From: Ascaphus truei
Lineage: Eukaryota; Chordata; Amphibia; Anura; Ascaphidae
Reading direction: 5' to 3'
NCBI GenBank assembly: GCA_036426205.1
Contig: CM071570.1
Span: 74,431,763 to 74,495,762, forward strand
DNA length: 64,000 bases
The notes under the pieces: model-generated
What the model was told of the DNA's origin: nothing
The model's database searches: none
Seen by the model: only the letters and a program-made list of their open reading frames with translations
Program-made: the position numbers and the translations under genes
Shown here: in pieces, positions 50,290 through 61,032 of the stretch
How positions within the stretch are numbered: the stretch's first letter is position 1
How the letters are laid out: every line of letters begins with the position of its first letter

Positions 50290-51083
50290 TGTGATGCCGT
50301 CACTGCCCTCTAAGGGCTAGAATGGGGCAGTTTACAGCTCTCATAGAGTTAATTATTCTGGAAAGGTCTGTTGAGCTGTGAGTTAATGAGCTAATTAGCC
50401 TAGCCTGTATAGTCAGGAAGTGATACAGAGATTTCCCCCCCCCCCCTATGCTGCCAGATACACACTGTTGAGAGTAAGGCCTCGGCCATGGTTAACCTGG
50501 CGGGCGGAGGCGCACTGAGGGAAAGCAGGCGCTTTTCCTGGCCTTAGACAGCGCGCCGTCCGGGGGCGTGTCGCGGACGGGCAAGTGATGTCACGTGACC
50601 GGCCCTGCGCTCCGATTTAAAATTTCACTAAGACCTACGCTTCCGCGCGCTTGCAGAAGCGTAGGTGAGCCCCTATTAATGCCGCTCTCATTGCGGCTGT
50701 AGGAGCTGAGTGCCGAGCGGAAGCGCGCCTCCGCCCGCAAGAACTATCCATGGACGCGGCCTTATACAGAGAGGGTGAGAGACGCTGCTGCTATACTGAT
50801 CTGGGAAGGCACACACAGACAGCCCTGTGAGAGACTGAAAGGGGACCTGCTGCAGATACACTGGGTAAAGTGGGGAAAGAGTTTAGTTCTCCCACGATTA
50901 GTTAGGGACTAAGCAGTATTAGTCAGTACTCCTGGAAGGAGTTAGGTCTTTTGTTTCTGTTTTGTGTTACGAGTTAACCCTGTACCTGCTTTGTACCCTG
51001 TAAATAAACCCCTGCTTTGAAAGTACAGTGTTTCCTGCCTTTGATCTGGACAAAAGATCCGACGCTGGGAATGAGACGTCACA
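50290..51083 (+). repeat. 3' LTR, interrupted by a MITE
   Basis: TGTGATGCCGTCACTG...GACGTCACA. Removing the MITE and one TSD copy leaves about 507 bp, matching the 501-bp 5' LTR. The TG start is intact here and changed to AG in the 5' LTR. Confidence 0.88.
50475..50764. mobile_element. PIF/Harbinger-like MITE in the 3' LTR
   Basis: Element 50478-50761 (284 bp) starts GGCCTCGGCCATGG and ends CCATGGACGCGGCC, with GCGGGCGGAGGCGC in inverted copies near both ends. Flanks are TAA (50475-50477) and TTA (50762-50764); the unfilled 5' LTR has a single TTA there. This is the TWA target of PIF/Harbinger. The interior is CpG-rich. Confidence 0.8.
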
Positions 51084-51180
51084 ATATATAATATCTATAT
51101 ATTTATTTTTATACTGTAATATATGCTATATATATATATGTGTATATATATATATATTATTATATATATATTATCTCTGG

Positions 51181-51243
51181 CAGTCTACTAAAGTAAGGCA
51201 ACATTTGAATAAATACATTTCTGCAAAAAATGAAGCTACTGTG
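51181..51243. repeat. Right arm of the split inverted repeat
   Basis: GCAGTCTACTAAAGTAAGGC...GAAGCTACTGTG, partner of 47333-47391. Confidence 0.6.
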
Positions 51244-53298
51244 TCATTTATGACAAGAGGAAGGAAAGTTAGGGAACAAATCCTACAATTATATATTTAC
51301 CCTCAATGCAAAGGTTGCAAAGTACAGTATGACCTTGAATACCACAGGGACGGAGTGATGATATTTATTTTGAGATGATAAACACAATTAAAAAGAAACG
51401 CTATTCTAGCACCCAGATGTATGTATGGCAGGTTAAGTAAGAACTTGCTGCACAACACAATTGTATCATTTCTTTACAACATTTAGAGCAGCTGGCCTTA
51501 GAAGTTATTTTACAATGTGAAATATTTCACAGTGGGTTATGAGATTACTGGAGGAGTATAAATATTTTTTTTATAAGAAAACAATGAGCCTGTGACCTAG
51601 AAGTTTCACCAGAGCTGAACGCAAGGGCTGCAAGAGACATCATTTCAGTACCGAGAACAACAGTAGAATGTTAAGATGAGTTATTAGTATTTGTTTCATA
51701 TGCCTTTGTATGTGCCAATGGCTATACAAACAGGAAAAATCTACTAACTGTTTTGTACACAATTTGTGGGATCAATACAGTATGTCACGGGAGACCAGGT
51801 TATTTACACCTTTTTACCGGGATCATTCATGGCTGTATCACATGATATTACAGTTAATGGGATTGTAGACAACCCCATTGGTTGCTATACCATGTGACAG
51901 GTTACATTAGTTCAAAAGGATGTGATGTTATCCCTTAAAGTGATGTCACATCCTTTTTAACTAATGTAACCTATAATTTTATTTTTACAGGTTTTTTTGT
52001 TGTATTTTTTTATTTTCATGTTTTTCATTGCCCGTTGACTGATAATGTATTAATCTGTGCCCGTTTAGGGTACAGATCAATACGATAACAGCTAATGCAT
52101 TTTTTTGGAAAATGCTTTTTTTTTCTATTGATTGTTTTTTTAATTTTCTGTTTATTGCTTGGCTTAAATTGTTTGTAATTTGGATAGCTTGTTTTTATTT
52201 CATTTTCTGATTGTTTAGCATTTTTAATTATCTATTTTGTTGGCTACTGGTTTTAATTGATGTGTTGGCTAGTGGTTTTATTAATTAATTGATTTGTTGG
52301 CTAGTGGTTTAAATTAATTGTTTTGTTGGCTAATGATTAAAATTAATTAATTGTTTGGTTGATTGGTGCTTTAATTTATTAAATTGATTGGTTGTCTAGT
52401 GCTTTTATTTATGTATTTAATTGGTTGGCTAGTGCTTTTATTTATTTAATTGGTTGGCTAGTGCTTTTATTTATTTAATTGTGGTGTTTAAGTACAGTGC
52501 ATGTGTATATCTTTTATTATTGTGTATTTTTGGCCTTCGTGTTATTTTTATTAGGGTGACCATTGACTGCTATAGTGGCTTATCATGCCCATATTATATG
52601 TGTATGATGTACCACTATGCCAATCAATGGGTACAGGGTGGGTATAGTGGTCCCAGGTGGGTGGTTAGGCCTTCAGGGTGGGTAGCGGGGGAGGGTGGGT
52701 TAGCCCCTTAATTACTATAGCAGTTATTAACCGCTAAGGTTATTAAGGAGTTAGGGGCCATTATATTGCATTTTTCCATGAATTCTTGCTGGCATCGGAG
52801 GACATGGATCTGGAGTATGCTGATGAGGATGCCCTTCATGATGGCAGGGATAAGTAGAAAGGTTTATTTACTTTATTTATGCTGGCTGGCTAATGTTTAA
52901 ATTTATAATGGGCAAATGACCTATTATCGATATCTGGATAATCATAATTTTGCCCATTACTGTACTGTATGTATTGGGGGTGGGGGAATGTATTTATTTG
53001 AATGTATGCATATTTATTTTTTAGGCACAGTATTAGTACCGCAGGCCAGCGGGGACCCCCGGACACCCACGGGGACCATCCGAGGGCTTCCAGACACCCG
53101 TGGGGACCACCCGAGGGCCTCCGCCGGCCTCTGGTATAATTCCTGTGAGAAAAAAAATTGCTTTTATGTATGTTAGGGGGGTATAGGGGTTGTTGTGGGC
53201 ATAGGAGTGGGTGGGTTGTGTATTGGTGAGTAGTACATATTGCTATGTTAATTGGGGGCAATTGCCTGCTATAAACCTGCTATTGTGCCTTAACCCTT
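51244..53298. other. AT-rich, with a hairpin and a minisatellite
   Basis: A 30-bp-arm hairpin lies at 51900-51971 (GGTTACATTAGTTCAAAAGG against CCTTTTTAACTAATGTAACC). At about 52240-52480 a TTGGCTAGTGCTTTTATTTA-type unit of roughly 30 bp is repeated several times. Around 52740-53000 is sequence related to 8.0-8.3 kb. No gene recognised. Confidence 0.45.
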
Positions 53299-53676
53299 TC
53301 ATTGCCTTAGCGGCTATCCGCTAAGGTAATGAAGCTGCTTTAATGTAAATTTTATTAATAGTGTGCGGGAGCAGAGGTCTCCTGAGCTGAACCGCTTTGA
53401 TTTCTGCCTCCGGGACCCGTTGATTCCCGAGTTACAGGTTCCGGTGCCGGTACCATTGCCATTTTTAATCGTCTGCGTCACATGACCGTGGGATTTAAAT
53501 ACTGGAGGAGATACCGACACCTCATACCAGGGCCTGTAACTCGGGAAGAAGGGGGTCCCGAGGCTGAAATCAATGCGGATCAGCTCAGGAGACCCCCTGC
53601 TCCCGCACACTATTAATAAAAATTACATTAAAGCAACTTCATTACCATAGCGGATAGCTGCTACGGTAATGAATTT
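53299..53676. mobile_element. Foldback element, unit A
   Basis: Left arm TTCATTGCCTTAGCGGCTAT...CTCCTGAGCTGAACCG pairs with right arm GATCAGCTCAGGAGACC...ATAGCGGATAGC...GGTAATGAA. Arms are about 150 bp with moderate divergence. The loop has CACATGACCGTGGGATTTAA. Confidence 0.6.
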
Positions 53677-53689
53677 TTGTTTATTGTTA

Positions 53690-53990
53690 TTGGGGTTTTG
53701 ATCATAGTGTACATGAGTAGAGGGGTCTCCTGAGCAGAACTGCATTGGTTTCAGCCTCGGGGACCCTACATCATGAGATACGTGCCCCGTTATGGGGTGC
53801 CGGTATCTCCCTGCAGGATTTAAATCCCACGGTCACGTGACGCGGGAGATTTAAAAGCACAGGGGATACGGCACCCCATTCCGGGGCCTGTATCTCAGGA
53901 AGTATGGGGTCCCCGAGGCTGAAACAAATGTGTTTCCGTTCAGGAGACCCCCCTGCTCATGTATACTATTATTAAAATCAATATTAAAAT
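53690..53990. mobile_element. Foldback element, unit B
   Basis: A second, related foldback directly after unit A. AGTGTACATGAGTAGAGGGG...CAGCCTCGGGGACCC pairs with GGGGTCCCCGAGGCTGAAAC...CTGCTCATGTATACT. The loop has CCCACGGTCACGTGACGCGG. Confidence 0.6.
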
Positions 53991-54131
53991 CAATATTTTT
54001 ACTGCACAATCGCCTGTAAGAGCTGTGCATGGAAAGATATATATATATACCTAGCCCGTGTCTAGTAATGTAAACCTAGTAATGTCTCTGTGACATTACT
54101 ACTAACAGGTATATATATATATATATATATA

Positions 54132-54567
54132 CAACTGTAAATATTCCTGTATATTCATTTGCATGTCTTAGACAGGTGTGCAACCCTGTCTTTCACCATT
54201 ATCACCCAGCAAACAGCACTTCCACTGCAGCAAGGGATTCTGGGAAATGACATGCAAATGAGCACACAGTGCCACTTTTTATCTCATGCTCACATTACAT
54301 GAGCAACCCTTAGCCAATGCATGCTGCTTTAAACACAGCTTTTAAGCAAGAACTTGGGAGATGCAAAGTCAGTTAACCCACTCACAGACATGTTTCAACC
54401 TTGATGGGTATCATCAGTGTGAGGTTGGCTTGCTGACATTTGCTCAAATGAGATAAGAGTAGGTAATCACCACCACTATTAAGGTTATGGTGGGTAAAAA
54501 AAGTGACTAAAACCCTCCACAGTAAAGCATAAAGCAACTGTAAATATTCCTGTATATTCATTTGCAT
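54132..54567 (-). mobile_element. PLE-like terminal repeat with 33-bp direct repeats
   Basis: A 33-bp block starting CAACTGTAAATATTCCTGTA occurs at 54132-54164 and 54535-54567. Between them is a CpG-poor block with the hammerhead-like core. Direct repetition of an end is common in PLE terminal repeats; a target duplication is the other reading. Confidence 0.5.
54392..54417 (-). ncRNA. Hammerhead ribozyme-like core, canonical strands
   Basis: In minus sense: CTGATGA, stem ACC-CATCAA-GGT, then TGAAACATGTCTGTG. Both core strands (CTGATGA and GAAAC) match the consensus and GTC follows four bases after GAAA-C. This is the best-preserved core in the window. Confidence 0.55.
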
Positions 54568-54577
54568 ATATATATAG

Positions 54578-55397
54578 GTCAGATATCGGGAACTTCGGCC
54601 AGGAGACGCTGTGTTGCTTCGGACCTTAGGCGTCCCAGGAAAACATAAACTTGCCGACCGTTGGAGAGACGGAGTGTATGAGACAAAATCCCAAATGCCT
54701 GGCCTCCCGGTCTATCGTATCAAAGATACTGACGGCCGGGTAAAGGTATGGCACCGCAATCATCTTCCCATTCCACAAGTGGAAGATGAAGAGACTGAGA
54801 TACTGGCCACACCGCTCAACGGTGAGCCCGATTTATCAGAGCAGGGTCAAGAGACTGCCCATAATGAGACCCACTCTGACACTACTGAAGATCCTTTGGA
54901 GGGACCCTCTTAAAGGGACTACTCCACAGAAGGGGCATCTCCCGGAGGAGCTACGGGTAAAGGGCCCTGTAGGCCAAAGCCTACTCAGGTGGCACCAACA
55001 GGCCAACCATTGGATCCACAGAGCCCGAGCTTTGTGCCTAACAGAGACTGTTCAGAGACATTTCTCCCCTCAAGGTAAGAGGCTGAGCCTCAGGACTGTG
55101 CTTATTACTCCCCCGAGGGAGTTGCCGAAGAACAGCTCCGCCAGAGCCAAAGAAACAGGTACCCTCCAACTCGGGTAGCCTATGATCAGATGGGGGCACC
55201 CCATTATGAGACTCAGCAGTGTTCTCGGAGCAAGATCCAATCTGTGATTGTGATGCTCACGGAGTTGTGTAACATTGTATAGAGTCATGCATGTGCTAAG
55301 TATGTCTCAAATGCATTTTTCATTATATAACTGCTGTATATAGTTATGTTGATCTGTGTCCCAAGCGAGGATGTTGGGGATTTTACCGGGGGGAGGA
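54578..55397 (+). pseudogene. 3' end of pol from a 5'-truncated Gypsy copy
   Basis: It begins abruptly after an AT run with the sequence found at 63898 and carries the integrase C-terminus (KLADRWRDGVYETKSQMPGL, VKVWHRNHLPIPQ) to a TAA at 54911-54913. The same family continues as noncoding or frameshifted tail with PTRVAYDQMGAPHYETQ. TTTTACCGGGGGGAGGA at 55381-55397 is the likely polypurine tract before the LTR. Confidence 0.8.
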
Positions 55398-56753
55398 TGT
55401 AGCCAGGTCCCCTTGCGGTATTACCTTCTCTCCTGTTGGTACACGAGCCGCGTAGTACTAAGGGTTGCGGCCGGTATCGAGTTGTGGTGGTTCCGTCGGT
55501 TCGCGGAGCAGGGCGCCGCCATTGTTAGGGGCGTTGCGCATGCGCGAGGAACAGGAGCACTCCAGGACTACAGGGAGCTCGCGCCTGCGCAGTAAAGGTC
55601 TAGGAAGCCCGCGAAGGACTAGTCTATAGAGGAGGGCTTTGCAAGAGGACTTCAAGTCCCATGAGCCTTTGGAGCGGCCCCGTGACGCCAGGGAGCCAAT
55701 ATGGATAGAGGAGCTCTGTTGGCAACATAGAGATACATTTCGCGCGCAGGAACCACGACGGCAGTTGGCGACTGGAGTAGCTAGGGGTAAGAGGTAGGGT
55801 GCCGGAGTCCGTGACTTCTGGCACTAGGCCAGTACTCCCCTAGGCCCCAGATAGCCCTGAGTCACCCTAGCGGAGTGTCATAAGGACAGGCCCTAGGTTA
55901 GGGACCCTGCCCCTTTATCTATATGCTAGTGAGGAATCCAGCGGACGCTGCGCTTTCCGCCGAAAGGCTTGGGCCTAAGCTTGGTCTCTAAGGGACCGCT
56001 AGACTATAAGTGCGGAGGCTCAGTACGGATTGACTGCAGCCTGTGGACATCAACCCGGTTATCATCAAGGTACCGACGGCGGAAGAAGCGGTGATATTAT
56101 CCACGCCGGAATTCACCCCACCTTTGGAGGACACCCCAGCGTTTCCCTTGCGGTATAGCAGTACCCACGGCTGGAGCCCGGGCAGGTAACGCATCTACTC
56201 ACGTGCACCAACAAGGCCTATCAATTGACATAGTGACTGCGCAGTCCCACACAAATACACACACGCTGGTCTATGTATTGGGAGTGCAAGACTTTGGGTG
56301 GGACTCACTGGACTTGAGGGTGGGATTATTGTGTTGGGACAGTAGCGTCCGCTGTGACGCATTAAGTGTGGACACCCGCCGTGGTGTCCGTTAGCGTTAA
56401 CCTTAAGGAAACGTTGAGTCAGGTTACCTTTAGAAAGGGACACCTGTTACTATTTGTTGACCTTGCATGTTCTAGTCATATCAGTAAAAAGGTATTCGTT
56501 CTTATACAATCAGTTGTATGTGGTTATTGGGTATTGTCCTGCGAGGAACCACTCCCCCTCTGGTGGGAGCCATCGCAGGTGGAGGCGCTGCATCATTGTA
56601 ATGGTATATGCTAGTATTGTGCCCCAGGTTTCCCGTGGTGGAAGCTCAGCCCTTCTGTGAGCCAACAGGTAGTGCACCACGCTGAGTAACAATATATGTT
56701 TCCTGCACCCCCACCCTATAATCTGCGATTGGGGGGGGGGGAAACCCGTTACA
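55398..56753 (+). repeat. LTR of the PNMA-gag Gypsy
   Basis: TGTAGCCAGGTCCCC...GAAACCCGTTACA, 1356 bp, between the purine tract and the PBS region. Only one full LTR is inside the window. A partial copy of its last bases is at 58801-58837. Confidence 0.8.
55505..55600 (+). promoter_or_regulatory. YY1-like and NRF1-like sites in the LTR
   Basis: GCCGCCATTGTT (about 55516) is a reversed YY1-like site and TTGCGCATGCGCGA (about 55536-55549) a strong NRF1 palindrome. A second GCGCCTGCGCAG lies at about 55582, and GACTACAGGGAGCTC nearby. They suggest a CpG-type housekeeping-like promoter. Confidence 0.5.
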
Positions 56754-56773
56754 TTTGGAGGCGCTGCTGAGAT
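56754..56773 (+). promoter_or_regulatory. Primer-binding site region
   Basis: TTTGGAGGCGCTGCTGAGAT directly after the LTR, repeated at 58838 and, decayed, at 27471. TGG start is as usual for tRNA-primed elements; the tRNA was not identified. Confidence 0.6.
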
Positions 56774-56811
56774 CTTAGACCTGGGGTGCCCCATTCAACA
56801 GACGTTCTAAA

Positions 56812-58307
56812 ATGTCACCCATATTCCCGTGCCTGTCACGCTCAGAAGTATATGAGTGGGCTACGAGGCTGGAAGTGCCACCGGCCCACACACTGGCGGT
56901 GTGCGGCATCCCTATAGACATCCCGTCTATGGCCATACGAGTGGCTCTGCGCCAACATTCTCATCTCCGGGGTAAAAACGCCCTAGCCTTGGTAGATCAA
57001 TGTACAGAGACCAAGGGGCACTATTCGGTGTTAGTGGACATTGGGCATGATGTAAATGAAGAACAAGGACCATCCAGTGTGTGGTTTGACGGCCCGGCCG
57101 AGTCGAGTTGTGCGGTGGTGTACCCCACGCGGCCCATCAAGTCCGAACCTGACAGCTCTCACACGAACTTAGATGAGGTGGATATGTGCGCCTCGTCTTC
57201 TTCCCCTGAGAGTTATTGTGAGTCTACTTTAGGCGCAGCCGCCGACCACAGTCCGCCGCTCAGTATTGCACGGGCCCCGACTAGCGGGAGAAATGAGATC
57301 CAAATGTTAGCTCAAAGTCTTGCCGAGTTGGGAGGAGTCAGGGCTGAAGCATCAATGCAACAGCAATATCATAAATTGAAAATCTTTTCAGGCACTAAAC
57401 CGACACCAGCGGGCGAAGAGGCGTTCGACGCATGGATAGAGTATACTTCACAGGTGGTGGAGGAATGGACATGCCCTGAGCTAGTCAAACAACAACGCAT
57501 AATGGAGTGTCTACGGACCCCCGCTTCCATCACTATACGGCTGGCTAAGGATCAACATGCAGATATCACTGCTCTGAAAATGTTGGAGACGCTTAGCGTG
57601 CTTACGGGCGAACCGAGGATGAAGGCCAACTGATGCTGAGATACCTCAATCTTCGCCAGAAGCCGGGGGAGGAGCTGTCGGCCTATCTCCACCGAATTAG
57701 GAAAGTCCTATGGGATATGCGGAAACGAGACCAGATCAAGTCCACTCAGGTGGATGAGTATTGCTGGAATCAATTCCAGAAAGGAGCCCTTCCCGACAAC
57801 CCTATCGTCCTCCTGGTCAAATGCTCCCTGATGTGGATCGACCCCCCTTGCTGGGAGGATCTAGTAGATGAGATCAACAAGCATGAGGCATATGGCCAGT
57901 TGCATACTCCCGCCAAGGTTAAGGAGTCAGCCCCCAGTGACCCAACTAAAGCCACTGGGGCTAAGGCCAAGAATCCCGCGACTCCAGAAGAAGAGGTCGC
58001 CCCTAAGGGCTCGGGCCCCAAAGCTAGGCCAAATCGCAATTCCCCTCCCCGTACCGTGGCCGTTCTGAATCAAGGGAACTCCTTTGCTACACCTGTGGTA
58101 AGAAGGGCCATTTCACTCAGGCCTGCCCAGAATGGGAGGAACCCCCTGAAGACAAAACTCCCACTCGACGAAACCCAGCCCGGACGATGGTATGCCAAGC
58201 GCAAGCCGCCGAACCTGACGTGGAAACCCCTCAAGGGAACTCCACAGCCACGGCGGATACTGAGGCCGGGACGGACACCCCCAACCGAGGGGCTTACAGC
58301 CAAGTAG
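56812..58307 (+). pseudogene. PNMA-like gag, copy 1
   Basis: The first frame (56812-57633) starts MSPIFPCLSRSEVYEWATRL and includes HTLAVCGIPIDIPSMAIRVA, like the N-terminus of PNMA proteins. The capsid part has YHKLKIFSGTKPTPAGEEAF and VEEWTCPELVKQQRIMECLR, close to the PNMA KLRVFSG and following region. A one-base loss near 57595 shifts frame to 57633-58307; a second, in a C run near 58050, shifts it again. The CCHC knuckle CYTCGKKGHFTQAC lies beyond that second shift. Confidence 0.85.
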
Positions 58308-58800
58308 TCCCCACAGCAATTGTGCCAGTATTAGTAGAAGGGATCTACGCATCGGCCCTACTGGATACAGGGTCGCAAGTGACCATCATATATCAACCGT
58401 TCTACGAACAGCACCTCTGGCACTGTACACTGAGAACGGCCGAGCACGTGACCGTACGAGGGCTAAGCAATGAAGACTACCCTATCGCTGGAATTGTACA
58501 GGTGCAGATGGAAATACTCCAGCTGAACACCGGGAAACGACACCCCATGCAATTAGCGGCCTTGGTATGCCAAGAACCCCAAGGACAATGCAAGTACCCG
58601 ATCATTCTAGGCACTAACGCTGATATAGTACAAGAAGTGTTCCGGCAGTACCTGAAAGAGACTAACGAGTTACCCTTAGCCACCGCTCTTCTAGATCCAG
58701 TTCTAAGAGATGAGTGCCAACGGATCTATGCCCTGGAGCGACATGGAGACCTCTACAATCGCCAGGCCGGACTGACGACCATATTACCGGGGGGAGTGCG
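58187..58800 (+). pseudogene. Protease, copy 1, cut at the duplication join
   Basis: The active site is in YASALLDTGSQVTIIYQPFY (about 58345). It continues to TTILPGGV, where the sequence jumps at 58800 to the end of an LTR. In copy 2 the frame continues past this point into the RT linker. Confidence 0.85.
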
Positions 58801-58837
58801 AATCTGCGATTGGGGGGGGGGGGGGAAACACGTTACA
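58801..58837 (+). repeat. LTR end remnant at the duplication join
   Basis: AATCTGCGATTGGGG...GAAACACGTTACA equals the last 37 or so bases of the LTR (56720-56753) with a longer G run. It is fused to the protease of copy 1. Confidence 0.85.
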
Positions 58838-58895
58838 TTTGGAGGCGCTGCTGAGATCTTAGACCTGGGGTGCCTTATTCAACAAACGTTCTAAA

Positions 58896-60306
58896 ATGTC
58901 ACCAATATTCCCGTGCCTGTCGCGCTCAGAAGTATATGAGTGGGCTATGAGGCTGGAAGTGCCACCGACCCACACGCTTGCGGTGTGCGGCATCCCTATA
59001 GACGTCCCGTCTATGGCCATACGAGTCGCTTTGCGCCAACACTCTCATCTCCGGGGTACAAACGCTCTAGCCTTGGTAGATCAATGTACAGAGACCAAGG
59101 GGTATTATTCAGTGTTAGTGGACATTGGGCAAGATTGTAAATGAGGAACAAGGGCCGTCCAGCGTGTGGTTTGACGGCCCGGCCGAGTCGAGTTGTGCGG
59201 TGGTGTACCCCGAGCGGTCCATCAAGTCCGAACCCGGCAGCTCCCGCACGAACTTGGAGGAGGTGGATATGTGTGCCACGTCTTCTTCACCTGAGAGTTA
59301 TTGTGAGTCTACTGTAGGTGCAGCCACCGACCACAGTCCGCCGCTCAGTATTGCACCGACCCCTACTAGCGGGGGAAATGAGATCAAAATGTTAGTTCAA
59401 AATCTTGCCGAGTTGGGAGGGGTCAGGGCTGAAGCATTGATGCAACAGAAGTATCGTAAATTGAAAATCTTTTCAGGCACTAAACCGACACCGGCGGGCG
59501 AAAAGGCGTTTGATGCATGGATAGAGTATACTTCACAGGTGGTAGAGGAATGGACGTGCCCTGAGCTAGTCAAATGACAACGCATAATGGAGTGTCTACG
59601 GTCACCCGCTTCCATCACCATACAGCTGGCTAAGGATCAACATGCAGATATCACTGCTCAGAAAATGTTAGAGACGCTTGAGCGTGCTTACGGGCGAACA
59701 GAAGATGAAGGCCAACTGATGATGAGGTACCTCAGCCTTCGCCAGATGCTGGGGGAGGAGCTGTCTGCCTATCTCCACCGAATTAGGAATGTCCTAGGGG
59801 ATATGCGGAAACGAGACCAGATTAAGTCCACTCAGGTGGATGAGTATTGCTGGAATCAATTCCGGAAAGGAGCACTTCCCGACAACCCTATCGCCATCCT
59901 GGTTAAATGCTCCCTGATGCGGCACGACCCCCCTTGCTGGGATGATCTAGTAGATGAGATAAACAAGCATGAGGCATATGGCCGGTTGCATACTCCCGCC
60001 AAGGTTAAGGAGCCTACCACCAGTGACCCGACTAAAGCCGCTGGGGCCAAGGCCAAGAACCCCACGACTCCAGAAGAGGAGGTCGCCACTAAGGGCTCGG
60101 GCCACAAAGCTAGGCCCACTCGCAACTCCCCTCCCCCGTACCGTGGCCGTTCTGAATCAAGGGACCTCCTTTGCTATACCTGCAGCAAGAAGGGCCACTT
60201 CACTCGGGCTTGCCCTCAGAGGGAGGACCCCCCTGAGGACAAAACTCCCACTCGACGAAACCCTGCCCGGACGATGCTATGCTGAGCACAAGCCGCCGGA
60301 CCTGAC
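58896..60306 (+). pseudogene. PNMA-like gag, copy 2
   Basis: Same protein as copy 1. A small indel at about 59130 shifts frame; from 59125 it is in the frame used by the rest of pol. In-frame TGA at 59575 (copy 1 has CAA) and at 60283 (copy 1 has CAA). Visible: RKLKIFSGTKPTPAGEKAFD, LERAYGRTEDEGQLMMRYLS, ELSAYLHRIRNVLGDMRKRD, and the CCHC knuckle LCYTCSKKGHFTRACP (60172-60216). Confidence 0.88.
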
Positions 60307-61032
60307 GTGGAGACCCCTCAAGGGAACCCCAATGCCCCTGCGGATACCGAGGCAGGGATGGATGCCCCCAACCGAGACGCTTACCGCCAAGTAGGCCCTG
60401 CAGCCATTGTGCCAGTATTAGTAGAAGGGATCTACGCATCGGCCCTACTGGATACCGGGTCGCAAGTGACCATCATATACCAACCATTCTATGAACAGCA
60501 CCTCCGGCACTGTACTCTGAGAATGGCCGGTCATGTGACAGTACGAGGGCTAAGCAATGAAGACTACCCTATCGCTGGGATTGAACAGGTGGAAATGGAA
60601 ATACTCCAGCTGAACACCGGAAACAGACACCCCATGCAATTAGCGGCCTTGGTATGCCCGGAACCCCAAGGACAGTGCAAGTACCCGATCATTTTAGGCA
60701 CTAACGCTGATATAGTACAAGCAGTGTTCCGGGCGTACCTGAAAGAGACTAATGATTTACCTCTAGCCACTGCCCTTCTAGATCCAGTCCTAAGAGAAGA
60801 GTGCCAACGGATATATGCCCTGGAGCGATATGGAGACCTATACAATCGTCAGGCCGGACTGACGACCATATTACCAGGGGGAGTACAAAGACTGCCTGTC
60901 TGGTGTTGTTACCCTGAACGAGATGGGGATGATCAGCTTTTCTCTCTGGAGAGTACCCCGGAAGAAGAGGTCCAGAGAGGATATAAGATACTACCGGAAG
61001 TGAGGGAGTGGGCAACTAAGATTCCACGCTGA
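60307..61032 (+). pseudogene. Protease and linker, copy 2
   Basis: In the same frame as gag copy 2. ALLDTGSQVTIIYQPFY is near 60440 and IILGTNADIVQAVFRAYLKE near 60690. It ends at TGA 61030-61032, after which the frame continues directly into RT, so the stop is probably a nonsense change. Confidence 0.85.

Larger units (their letters stand above)
47521..51083 (+). mobile_element. LTR element with SCAN-like gag and a captured coiled coil
   Basis: 5' LTR 47521-48021, gag 48060-49399, a coiled-coil frame 49385-50171 in the place of pol, then 3' LTR 50290-51083. No protease, RT or integrase motif was found between the LTRs, so the element would depend on enzymes from a relative. LTR ends are (T)GTGATG...CATCACA. 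The target site is AT repeat, so the duplication (ATAT) cannot be sized safely. Confidence 0.85.
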
